Source of the DNA: Bacteroidales bacterium
Lineage (GTDB): Bacteria; Bacteroidota; Bacteroidia; Bacteroidales; UBA932
Reading direction: 5' to 3'
NCBI GenBank assembly: GCA_017455065.1
Contig: JAFTBU010000062.1
Coordinates: 62,001-126,000 of the forward strand
Length of the DNA stretch: 64,000 bases
In this document: one piece after another, positions 25,224 to 32,160 of the stretch
Layout of the letters: every line of letters begins with the position of its first letter
How positions within the stretch are numbered: position 1 is the first letter of the stretch
The notes under the pieces: generated by a model
Told to the model about the DNA's origin: nothing
What the model saw: the letters and a program-made list of their open reading frames with translations, nothing else
The model's database searches: none
Program-made: the position numbers and the translations under genes

Positions 25224-27317
25224 CTATTCGTTCACGAGGATCTGCGCCCCCGGATAATAATGTTCCAATATCTCCAGATAGTTGCGCCCCTGGCAAGCCA
25301 TCACTGCGGCGCCTATCTGGCACAGGCCCACGCCGTGGCCCCAGCCGTGGCCGCTGAGTATCACCTCCTCCCCTTCGAAACGGGCCTCGAAGGCGGAGCT
25401 CTTGAGGTGGGATTCGCTCAGGATTCTGCGGATCTCGAGTTCCTTGCCAATGGTGAACTCGCCGGCGGTGCCGCGCACCCGCAGGTACTTGATCCTGCCG
25501 GAAGGGCCCTTCTCCAGCGGCTCCAGCGCCGTCAGCGTGCCGATGTCCCTGCCGCTCTTGCGCCGTATGATATCGGAGAGCTCCTGCCGGCCGTAGCGCA
25601 CTTCCCAGCGGTAGAAGTCGCGGGTCTGCAGGTCGTAGTCATTGAGGATGCGGGACAATATGGACACGTCGCTGCAGTTGCAATAGTCCACTCCCCCGCC
25701 GGCGGGGCGGTCCGGCACCGCCTGGAGGTAGGGGTAATCCTTGTCCTCCCAGCAGGTGCTGAAGAGCTCGGTGGTGCCGCCGCAGCATTTGGAATAGCGG
25801 GTGTCGCAGATGCTGCCGTCATATTTGAGCACCTGCCCCCAGGTCTCGTCGATCACCTTGCGGACATTGTCCCCCACCGCCATGGTGAGGCCCTGGTAGC
25901 GCTGGCAATGGTCGTCGGCGCAGACGTCGAAGTACTCGTGGGTGCGGAGGTTGGTGAGCAGCCAGGAGCGGGAGATCACCGCATGTGCCTTGAGCGACTC
26001 GATGGGTGTGGTGGACTTCATCTCCGAGGAGATGACGCTCAGCAGGTAATTCTCTATGCCTATGCGGTTTATGGCATGGATGACATGGCCGTCGGTGACG
26101 AAGCGCAACGAGCCGGCGAACTGCTGGTCCACCTTGCGCTCCCAGTGGAAACCCTTGCCTATGGTCACCCCGTAGAGTATGAACGAAGGCTCCGCGAAGA
26201 AGGTGGAGCGGGTGATGGCGTCGAACTTCAGCTCGTCGTAGAGAGTGCCGTTGTAGTTTATGCGCCCCTGGTACATGCTGACCTTCTGGGGACCTGCCCC
26301 GTCGGAGATGATTTCGAAGACTATCTCCTCGCCGGACATGATGCCTATGTCGATACGGGGCTGCTTGCGGGAGAGCCTCCAGCAAATCTTGGCTGTATCC
26401 TCGGCGCTCAGGGTCACCTCATCTATCATCTCCCGCAGCATCTCAGAGGTCAGTTTGTCGTAATCCTCCTTGTGGGGAGCGACGAAAACCCCCGCCATGT
26501 CGGCGGCTCCGGGACTCATGGTCAGATGGTCCGGACCTTCGGCATAATAATGATGCGAGCGTATCCGGGAGCGGAAAATGACGAAGGCACGGTACTCCTC
26601 GCCCTTGGAATAGACATACAGATTGAAGCGGGGCTCGCTGTCCCCCTCTTCCCGCGGAGTGCACTCGAGCAGGCGGTAGAAAAGCTTCGCCAGGGACTTG
26701 GAAGTGGTCGCCTTCAGGGCGAAGATCCCCTTGGCGTAACGGTCGAAATGGTAGAGGGAGGCATCCTTGACGGTGGCCAGAGGCTCCGGAAGGGCATCCC
26801 TGCCGTCCAGGAAGGCATCGACGGCGCCCTCCAGAGGAAGATACCCCCTCGGGCAGGCCTGGAAATGCAGGTGGTCGGGAGCGGAAGCGCCGCTCTTGGG
26901 ACCGTTGTAAAACACCAGGAAGTCCTTGTACTTCATGGTGAAATCGAGCATGTCCGGCAGATGGTGCCAAATGGCCTGGGGGATGTGGCAGTCGCGGGCG
27001 ATCACCAGATGCCTGGGGAATATGGGATAAGGGTTGAGCTGGACGTTGTAGCAGCGGCCCTTGCGGCCTTCGAACTTGATGTGGAACTGCTCCGGGGGCC
27101 TGTTTTCAGGGCAGAGGAAGCAGGGTCTCGCCGCTATCGAGGCGGGATCGACCTCCGCCGTGGAGGAAATGATCCTGGCGGGATTGAACTGGACCCGGAC
27201 TTCCAGTCCGCCGAGGTCCAGGGTGCGGGAACTGGCCGCCTTGAGGGAGCGGAAATTGGCTGCGGCCAGAGGCCAGACCGACAGTTGGTCCTTGACGAAT
27301 TTATCTATCTCGCTCAT
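25224..27317 (-). CDS. DUF4922 (GalT/HIT-like) fused to SpoIID/LytB-like domain
   Basis: 697-residue two-part protein with no signal peptide. GTG 27320 is in frame, but ATG 27317 overlaps the Nudix stop as TGATG and is chosen. The N-terminal ~300 residues are DUF4922, related to GDP-hexose phosphorylase/GalT-type nucleotidyltransferases: a CFLCPENRPP Cys pair and the HIT-like active site DHLHFQACPRG are visible. The C-terminal ~330 residues are SpoIID/LytB-like (IENYLLSVISSEM near residue 435, KAHAVISRSW, GHGWGHGVGLCQIGA near 660), a domain known in lytic transglycosylases and amidase enhancers. It is co-transcribed with AmpG-like and NamZ-like genes. How a cytoplasmic fold and a wall-lytic fold cooperate is unclear. 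Confidence 0.85.
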   Translation of the reverse strand: MSEIDKFVKDQLSVWPLAAANFRSLKAASSRTLDLGGLEVRVQFNPARIISSTAEVDPASIAARPCFLCPENRPPEQFHIKFEGRKGRCYNVQLNPYPIFPRHLVIARDCHIPQAIWHHLPDMLDFTMKYKDFLVFYNGPKSGASAPDHLHFQACPRGYLPLEGAVDAFLDGRDALPEPLATVKDASLYHFDRYAKGIFALKATTSKSLAKLFYRLLECTPREEGDSEPRFNLYVYSKGEEYRAFVIFRSRIRSHHYYAEGPDHLTMSPGAADMAGVFVAPHKEDYDKLTSEMLREMIDEVTLSAEDTAKICWRLSRKQPRIDIGIMSGEEIVFEIISDGAGPQKVSMYQGRINYNGTLYDELKFDAITRSTFFAEPSFILYGVTIGKGFHWERKVDQQFAGSLRFVTDGHVIHAINRIGIENYLLSVISSEMKSTTPIESLKAHAVISRSWLLTNLRTHEYFDVCADDHCQRYQGLTMAVGDNVRKVIDETWGQVLKYDGSICDTRYSKCCGGTTELFSTCWEDKDYPYLQAVPDRPAGGGVDYCNCSDVSILSRILNDYDLQTRDFYRWEVRYGRQELSDIIRRKSGRDIGTLTALEPLEKGPSGRIKYLRVRGTAGEFTIGKELEIRRILSESHLKSSAFEARFEGEEVILSGHGWGHGVGLCQIGAAVMACQGRNYLEILEHYYPGAQILVNE

Positions 27318-27886
27318 CACAGCAGTGCCAGGAGTGTATCTTTTATACTTGTGAATTCTGATTCGAAATTGGGTGTAAGTATGCCCTGGCCCATCGCGGC
27401 GTCCAACTCTTCGAGGGTCCAGTAGCGGCCTTCCTTGACTTCATAGTTGGAAGGGTGCAGGTCGAAATTGCCCACAGCCGCATAGACGCACACCAGTTCG
27501 TGCTCGCGGGGGGATTCGTAGATGTAGTTCTTTATAAGTACAGGGTTGAAATCGTAGAAATTCAGCTCCTCCCGGGCTTCCCTGTAAAGGGCCTCCGAGA
27601 AGAACTCCCCGTAGGATACATGCCCGCCCACCGCAGTGTCCCAGCGAAGGGGGTACAGGTGCTTGGCGGCGCTCCTCTGCTGGAGGAAGATACGCGACAT
27701 CCTGTCGATAATGTGGAGGTGCACCACGGGATGGAGCAGTTTGCTGCCATCGTGGCAATGGCTGCGCGTCGCCCGTCCTATGACTCGGCCGTTGGGATCT
27801 ACTACAGGAAAAATCTCCTCCCCGGGAACCGTCTTTTCACCTTTCTGCAGGGCGGGCGCTTCAGCCGGATATGCAAGATCCATCAT
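27317..27886 (-). CDS. Nudix hydrolase
   Basis: Cytoplasmic 189-residue pyrophosphohydrolase. The Nudix box runs GHVSYGEFFSEALYREAREE (near residues 95-115) with every key Gly, Glu and Arg in place. The N-terminal segment (VFPVVDPNGRVIGRATRSHCH) and the following HPVVHLHIIDR resemble the YfcD/isopentenyl-diphosphate-isomerase-like subgroup. The substrate is unknown. ATGA couples it to the HU-CCDC81 gene upstream and TGATG to the DUF4922 gene downstream, so a nucleotide-sugar linked to the DUF4922 step is an attractive but unproven substrate. Confidence 0.92.
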   Translation of the reverse strand: MMDLAYPAEAPALQKGEKTVPGEEIFPVVDPNGRVIGRATRSHCHDGSKLLHPVVHLHIIDRMSRIFLQQRSAAKHLYPLRWDTAVGGHVSYGEFFSEALYREAREELNFYDFNPVLIKNYIYESPREHELVCVYAAVGNFDLHPSNYEVKEGRYWTLEELDAAMGQGILTPNFESEFTSIKDTLLALL

Positions 27887-28836
27887 AGCTTGTAGTTAAT
27901 TATCTCGAGTTCTTCGGGTGTGTACAGTATGCGGTCGATGAGGCCTGGGGCGAGCCGGGCCAATACCATATAGACTATGAACAATGACAGCAGCACTGCC
28001 AGGAGCACGAGCAGCACCTGCCCGAATCCACCCTTCTTCCTGGCCGGAGCCTCCGCGACCGGCTCAGCCTTCTCCTCCACCGGCTCCAGCAGATCCTCGA
28101 CAGGCTCGGCGGGGATCTCCTCCGCAGGGGTTTCCTCTGCGGGGGCGGGTTCTGCGGAAGGGGTTTCCTCCGGAGCGGTCGTCTCTGCTAGCGTGGTCGT
28201 TTCTGCTTGCACGATCGTCTCTGCTGCCGGTGCAGCGTTTTCTTCCGCAGGCGCAGCCGTTTCTGCTGCTGAGGCGGCGTTTTCCTCCGCCGGCGCAGCG
28301 TTTTCTTCCGCCGGCACAGCGTTCTCTTCCGCCGATGCTACAGGGGCGAAATGCGACGGATCCCAAGGCTCCGTAGGAGAGAACAGCGGGGTCACGGCGT
28401 CATTGCCTTTGTCGGTATGGGTCTTGAGCGAAAGGGGCTGCAGCCCGAATCCTTCGGGGAAAATGTCGAGGTCCTCGTCCCCGACGAAGAAGAAATTATT
28501 GTCCTTCGTGGCACGGAGCTTCCCGAGACCGGGCAGGACCACGAGCTTGGTGTCCACCAGCACCTCCCGGAGCTCGGAGATGAAATGCCTGAGGATGGTC
28601 TCGGCGTCTGTCAATGAGACACCGTTGCTCCAGGAATAGAGGCCTGCGAGGAGACCGTCCTCCCCCCTTCCGGCATGGAATGAAAGGCGTCGGTAGGGAG
28701 GGTTGATAGTGTATCCCCTGTCAGAGAATGAGGAAGGTATTTCTTCAGCCACAAACGACCCGAGCCCGGGCAATCCCACTATATTATGGTCCAGGATAAG
28801 TTCTTTGACCATTCTCGACAGAAGATCGATATCCAT
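27883..28836 (-). CDS. HU-CCDC81-domain membrane protein with Ala/Glu/Pro-rich linker
   Basis: 317 residues, first gene of the leftward run. Two HU/IHF-like CCDC81 domains (about 1-60 and 65-135; GLPGLGSFVAEEIP and VVLPGLGKLRATKD) are followed by a repeat-rich Ala/Glu/Pro linker (about 175-265, units like AEENAAP) and one membrane helix (about 270-295, QVLLVLLAVLLSLFIVYMV), ending in a short 20-residue tail. Bacteroidetes relatives often end in a SPOR domain that binds bare peptidoglycan; here that domain is absent. Topology suggests a cytoplasmic HU-like part tethered to the inner membrane. Function is unknown; linkage to wall recycling genes suggests a cell-envelope or division role. A TATATTTG box lies upstream. 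Confidence 0.82.
   Translation of the reverse strand: MDIDLLSRMVKELILDHNIVGLPGLGSFVAEEIPSSFSDRGYTINPPYRRLSFHAGRGEDGLLAGLYSWSNGVSLTDAETILRHFISELREVLVDTKLVVLPGLGKLRATKDNNFFFVGDEDLDIFPEGFGLQPLSLKTHTDKGNDAVTPLFSPTEPWDPSHFAPVASAEENAVPAEENAAPAEENAASAAETAAPAEENAAPAAETIVQAETTTLAETTAPEETPSAEPAPAEETPAEEIPAEPVEDLLEPVEEKAEPVAEAPARKKGGFGQVLLVLLAVLLSLFIVYMVLARLAPGLIDRILYTPEELEIINYKL
28090..28335 (-). repeat. Imperfect coding repeats (AEENAAP/AAET units)
   Basis: Short imperfect direct repeats of about 21-36 bp encode the Ala/Glu/Pro linker of the HU-CCDC81 protein. They have the look of slippage-generated coding repeats. Confidence 0.7.
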
Positions 28837-28858
28837 AGAAGCGTAGTTTATTATTTTT

Positions 28859-28866
28859 CAAATATA
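28859..28866 (-). promoter_or_regulatory. -7 box (TATATTTG) of the leftward ten-gene run
   Basis: Minus-strand TATATTTG, 22 bases before the HU-CCDC81 ATG. It is back-to-back with the tRNA-Asn promoter. No clear -33 at the usual distance. Confidence 0.5.
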
Positions 28867-28885
28867 CGAATTTTTCCATTTTTTC

Positions 28886-28916
28886 TTTGCACAAATCAGT
28901 TTTTGTTGTACCTTTG
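28886..28916 (+). promoter_or_regulatory. Promoter of tRNA-Asn (TTTG-N19-TACCTTTG)
   Basis: TTTG at 28886-28889 and TACCTTTG at 28909-28916 with a 19-base spacer match the Bacteroidetes primary-sigma consensus exactly; the tRNA starts 28 bases downstream. Confidence 0.8.
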
Positions 28917-28944
28917 TCATCCCAAAGCGAAAGCGGCGGAACAT

Positions 28945-29018
28945 TCCTCCTTAGCTCAGTTGGTTAGAGCACCTGACTGTTAATCAGGGGGTCCTGGGTT
29001 CAAGTCCCCGAGGGGGAG
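28945..29018 (+). tRNA. tRNA-Asn (GTT)
   Basis: A full cloverleaf of 74 bases. The acceptor TCCTCCT pairs with AGGGGGA (one G-U), the D-arm is GCTC/GAGC, and anticodon stem CCTGA/TCAGG holds loop CTGTTAA with anticodon GTT at 28979-28981. T-loop is TTCAAGT. CCA is not encoded. One mismatch is seen in the T-stem. Confidence 0.97.
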
Positions 29019-29021
29019 CTC

Positions 29022-29059
29022 AAAAAGACGGACTGCATTTGTGCAGTCCGTCTTTTTTT
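29022..29059 (+). terminator. Rho-independent terminator after tRNA-Asn
   Basis: A 16-bp perfect stem (AAAAAGACGGACTGCA and its complement) closes a TTTG loop and runs into a T tract, three bases after the tRNA. Confidence 0.93.
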
Positions 29060-29093
29060 CTTATCTTGCCGGGAGTATATTTTGCCATCACCT

Positions 29094-29333
29094 ATGAAAA
29101 GGACCTTGATAGAAAAACTCATCGCTGTCATTGCCTGGACAGGCCTGGTCGGCGGCATTCTCTTCACCATCCTCTACAGCAGAAGCGTTCTGATGTCCAA
29201 CACCGAGATGTGCGTCCCCTCAGCCGCCGTCTACTTCGTCGGCGGCATTTTCCTTTCCGTCGGATGCTGGGCCATCCTGATGGAGATCCTCGCCCTCTCC
29301 GACCGGCTCCGCAAGCTCGAAGAAAGGAAATAG
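29094..29333 (+). CDS. Small two-helix membrane protein, unknown
   Basis: 79-residue protein not matched to a named family. ATG 29094 is used; an upstream TTG at 29082 is in frame but unlikely. Two hydrophobic helices (about 8-28, IAVIAWTGLVGGILFTILY, and 45-65, AVYFVGGIFLSVGCWAILM) are joined by a short loop with one Cys; the end is charged (DRLRKLEERK). A -7-like TATCTTGC lies at about 29062. Base composition matches the neighbours, and the frame stops cleanly before the non-coding stretch. It may be a small inner-membrane accessory protein. Confidence 0.6.
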   Translation: MKRTLIEKLIAVIAWTGLVGGILFTILYSRSVLMSNTEMCVPSAAVYFVGGIFLSVGCWAILMEILALSDRLRKLEERK

Positions 29334-29545
29334 CTTGCGTCGCAGGTAAATCAATGGCGGACCGCACCCCCGGCAGACACACGCACAAGGGCGGTCCGCT
29401 CCGCCACCGCCCCCATTTTTGCCTCGATGGCCGGGCCGACCCGCCCCTGAGTGCCCTGGTAGGCCGATCCACTCCGCCATCGAATTTTCGGTACCGACAT
29501 CCTGATACTCGCCCGTTGCTATTGGCCGCAGGAGATGGCCCCGGT

Positions 29546-29631
29546 GCTCCTACCGTCCATAGATTGGGGACGGTGGGAGCGATAGAGGCGGGAAATGCGC
29601 CTTCTCCCGGGGGTTTGGGGACGGTAGGAGC
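29546..29631. other. Three-arm, mutually exclusive hairpin set
   Basis: GCTCCTACCGTCC (29546-29558) can pair with GGACGGTGGGAGC (29568-29580, 9-base loop, one G-U) or, perfectly, with GGACGGTAGGAGC (29619-29631). Only one pairing can form at a time. No T tract follows. Confidence 0.65.
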
Positions 29632-29651
29632 AGGGGCGGAAGAGGAGGAAG

Positions 29652-29771
29652 GTCCGGGGCAGTCGGGGCCGGGACCCGTGCCACCCACGGCATCGTAAGA
29701 GGGGGGACCGTGAGCGGAGCGAACGGTGGGGTCGAGCGCAGCGAGACGGTCCCGGCCCCGAGCAGCCCCGG
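29652..29771 (+). repeat. Dispersed ~120-bp repeat, copy 1
   Basis: Closely matches, in inverted orientation, the sequence at 56073-56192; by eye there are about eight differences, and a central block of about 41 bases is identical. It sits just past the 3' end of the M56 gene in a convergent intergenic region. Internally it has near-palindromic GAGCGGAGCGAACGG and GAGCGCAGCGAG blocks. Confidence 0.85.
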
Positions 29772-29809
29772 ACCGAGCCGTCCGCTCCAAACCGCCCCGG
29801 CGTCAGGGG

Positions 29810-31696
29810 CTACCCTTTCATCTGGATCTCGAGGACGCTGATGGGATAGAGACCCTGGATGGCGGAGAACTCGTCTTCGGAGAGGTCGGAAAGGGGCTTG
29901 CCGTAAAGCTCACGGGCCTTTTCGGCGCGGACCTCGACGTAGATTTGATTGAGCAGGGCCTGGATCTTCTGGTATGCCCCGAAACTCGTGCCGCGGTCGC
30001 AGCCGAGCATGAAACAAGTCTTGGCACCGTGCTCCTTCAGGAAAGCCTTGCCGATACGGAGGATTTCGTCGGCATTGTCAAAGGCACCGTTGCCGAAAAA
30101 GACACGGTCATTGCTGTTGATACGGACCACGCAGACATCGTCGCGGTCGATCCCCGCCATGGCCTGGTCATAAGTCTCCACCTTGGTCTTCCTGTCGAGC
30201 GAAGGCTTGATCTGCCTGGTCGCGGCAGCAGTCTCGGAAGGTTTGCGGTAGGAAACCTTCAAGGCTTCAATCTTCCTCAACTCATTCTTCAAATCCTCGA
30301 TGACAGCCATGGGAGTCCCGGCAGCGGCATCGATATAGACGGTGACACCCTGCCCGTTCAAGCCCAGCGAACGGAGATACTCGGCGATTTCCTTCGCCTG
30401 GACCACCTTCCCTCCGACTTCGACACTGGAATCGGAGCGGACATTGAGCACGACGCTCCCTTCAGATGACTGGGCCCCGTTGAGTTTGAAAACTATGGGG
30501 AAAGTCATCTGGACGCTGACAGGCTTGCCGTCCGCGATGCCCGGAGCCCATCTCGGAGACTCGGACACTACACGCAGGGCTTCCGCATCCAGTTCACTGC
30601 TCACGCCGCGGAGTATCTTCACCTCGGTGACATCTCCGGTCTCGGAAACGGTGAAGCCGACCACGACGCGGCCCTCGACCTTTTGAGCTATGCTCTCAGA
30701 AGGGTATTTGAGATGCTCAGCGACCCATTTGGAAAACTCTTCCAGCGAGCCTCCGTTGAATTTCGGCATAGTCTCGTCGGGGATTCCGCTTTCAGAAATA
30801 ATTTCACTATCTTTGTCCACAGGGACATAGACAGTCTTCGCCTGGAGGACAAGACCCAGGCACACGAGCGGGAGCAATCCGAGCACCCGCAGCCCTCTCG
30901 CAAGAGGGGATTTGGATTTTGACATCATAGTAATACGATTTTTAAGGATACTGTGATTAAAGCTGTTGGCAACCGAGTAGCCGCTCTTGCTGACAGCTTT
31001 TCTTATAAGCAGATATTGATATTCCTTGATATCCGCGCCTGTGCGCAGGACCGCGTCGTCGGCCTCGTACTCATGGAGCTCCTGCAGGTCGGCGCGGAGC
31101 ATCCAGATGGCCGGATTGAACCACTGGAAAGCGGACAGGACATCCACCAGCAGCACTTCCACCGAATGGCCGTAGGCGATGTGCGCTTTTTCATGGGCGA
31201 GGATGGACCCGTGCGGCAGCTCCCAGTCCTTGCGGGAAAGGACGATATACTTCATCCAGCTGAAAGGATCGATATCCCGCTCCGTCACGATGATACGGCA
31301 GCCGTCTTCCTCCAGCACCGTCCCGCCCCGGCGGATTATCCTGACAATGGAAAGGATGGAAACCACCACCCTCGCCAGCACCAGTGCGACCCCGCCCCAG
31401 AATACCACGGCGAGGGCGACGGGCCACCAGGGCAGCCCCTGCTGTGCGAGAGGCTGCAGCTCCTGCAAGGGCAATCCGGACAATTCCGCCGGCTCCGTCA
31501 CCATCTGCGCCGTTTCCAGGGGCCTCCGGACGGTGATGATGCACAGAGGCAGCAGGAAACTGAGCACCGCCGTCCCCACCAGCACCACCCGGTTGAAACG
31601 GTGGAAAGTCTCCTTTTTCAGAAGGAAACGGTAGAAAAGGTAGAAGACCAGCAGCGCCGCCGCCACCTTGACATCATATATAAGGAACGCGGACAT
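29810..31696 (-). CDS. BlaR1-like M56 metallopeptidase fused to TonB_C and two ExbD-like domains
   Basis: 628-residue inner-membrane sensor-type protease. Membrane helices lie at about 5-25, 36-56 and 92-118; the zinc site HEKAH is at 168-172 with the third ligand in HEYEAD near 205. After a further helix (about 265-283) the periplasmic part holds a TonB C-terminal domain (about 310-407, KFNGGSLEEFSKWVAEHLKYP) and two stretches resembling the ExbD periplasmic domain: 411-484 (VVLNVRSDSSVEVGGK) and 517-628, whose DRGTSFGAYQKIQ and LYGKPLSDLSEDE match the end of Bacteroidetes ExbD. It is 2 bases downstream of the BlaI-like gene. In BlaR1 systems the protease senses envelope stress and removes the repressor. 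Confidence 0.87.
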   Translation of the reverse strand: MSAFLIYDVKVAAALLVFYLFYRFLLKKETFHRFNRVVLVGTAVLSFLLPLCIITVRRPLETAQMVTEPAELSGLPLQELQPLAQQGLPWWPVALAVVFWGGVALVLARVVVSILSIVRIIRRGGTVLEEDGCRIIVTERDIDPFSWMKYIVLSRKDWELPHGSILAHEKAHIAYGHSVEVLLVDVLSAFQWFNPAIWMLRADLQELHEYEADDAVLRTGADIKEYQYLLIRKAVSKSGYSVANSFNHSILKNRITMMSKSKSPLARGLRVLGLLPLVCLGLVLQAKTVYVPVDKDSEIISESGIPDETMPKFNGGSLEEFSKWVAEHLKYPSESIAQKVEGRVVVGFTVSETGDVTEVKILRGVSSELDAEALRVVSESPRWAPGIADGKPVSVQMTFPIVFKLNGAQSSEGSVVLNVRSDSSVEVGGKVVQAKEIAEYLRSLGLNGQGVTVYIDAAAGTPMAVIEDLKNELRKIEALKVSYRKPSETAAATRQIKPSLDRKTKVETYDQAMAGIDRDDVCVVRINSNDRVFFGNGAFDNADEILRIGKAFLKEHGAKTCFMLGCDRGTSFGAYQKIQALLNQIYVEVRAEKARELYGKPLSDLSEDEFSAIQGLYPISVLEIQMKG

Positions 31697-31698
31697 GA

Positions 31699-32058
31699 CT
31701 ATTTGTTCTTTTCGATGATATCTATGAGCTCCTTGAGCTCCTCTACGGAAATCTTTTCCTCCTTCACCAGGGCGGAGACCGCATTGATGTAGGAGTTGTC
31801 AAAGTACTTGTCGATAAGTCCTGTCAGCGAGTTCTGCTTGTACTCCTCGCGGGTCACCTTGGCGAAGTACTGGTAGGTGGGCCCATAGGACTTATGGTCG
31901 ATGAAACCATCCTCCTGCAGATTCCGCACCTGCGTGGAGAGGGTGCTGAAATGAGGCCTGGGCTCCGGATAGAGCTCCCGCAGCTCCCTTACGAACAGAG
32001 GGCCGTAATCCCAGAAATGGTTCATGATGATTTCTTCTTTCTTGGTCAGTCGTTTCAT
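31699..32058 (-). CDS. BlaI/MecI-family repressor
   Basis: 119-residue winged-helix DNA-binding repressor, cytoplasmic dimer. The pattern LTKKEEIIMNHFWDYGPLFVRELRE and the recognition region STLSTQVRNLQEDGFIDHK are typical of Penicillinase_R. ATG 32058 is preferred to 32067 because AAGGA lies 9 bases before it and directly abuts the earlier ATG. It is the first gene of a two-gene unit with the M56 protein. Its promoter carries an 8-bp inverted repeat in the spacer that is probably its own operator. Targets beyond its own operon are unknown. Confidence 0.93.
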   Translation of the reverse strand: MKRLTKKEEIIMNHFWDYGPLFVRELRELYPEPRPHFSTLSTQVRNLQEDGFIDHKSYGPTYQYFAKVTREEYKQNSLTGLIDKYFDNSYINAVSALVKEEKISVEELKELIDIIEKNK

Positions 32059-32077
32059 AAGCGTCATTCCTTTTCCG

Positions 32078-32107
32078 CAAATATAGCTAAATTTTTTAGC
32101 TACGCAA
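32078..32107 (-). promoter_or_regulatory. Promoter of the blaI-like gene (TTG-N19-TATATTTG)
   Basis: Minus strand: TTG (32107-32105), 19-base spacer, TATATTTG (32085-32078). This is a full-consensus Bacteroidetes promoter about 20 bases upstream of the start codon. Confidence 0.7.
32084..32102. promoter_or_regulatory. Putative BlaI operator (TAGCTAAA-TTT-TTTAGCTA)
   Basis: A perfect 8-bp inverted repeat with a 3-base centre sits between the -33 and -7 boxes of the repressor gene, where a bound dimer would block the polymerase. It differs from the classic TACA/TGTA operator of Gram-positive BlaI, so assignment rests on position and symmetry. Confidence 0.6.
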
Positions 32108-32147
32108 CTATTTAAATTTTTTATTCAAGAAATTTTCAAGATTTTCC

Positions 32148-32155
32148 TATCTTTA
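32148..32155 (+). promoter_or_regulatory. -7 box (TATCTTTA) for the M15-like gene
   Basis: TATCTTTA ends 5 bases before ATG 32161, so the transcript would start at or next to the start codon (leaderless or nearly so). Confidence 0.5.
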
Positions 32156-32160
32156 CGATA

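Larger units (their letters stand above)
29334..29809. other. 476-bp intergenic stretch, no gene seen
   Basis: GC-rich, between convergent genes. It holds a set of alternative hairpins (29546-29631) and one copy of a dispersed repeat (29652-29771). Open frames crossing it lack any family resemblance, a start signal or the codon usage of the neighbours. Confidence 0.7.

Noticed and set aside
25077..27425. 782-codon open frame on the plus strand
   Set aside because: It is antisense to the AmpG-like and DUF4922-SpoIID genes, has no recognisable motif, and arises because GC-rich codon usage leaves few stops on the opposite strand.
29164..29790. 208-codon minus frame in the intergenic stretch
   Set aside because: It is antisense to the small membrane protein and built from the repeat and hairpins. 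Low-complexity Ala/Arg/Pro sequence, no start signal.
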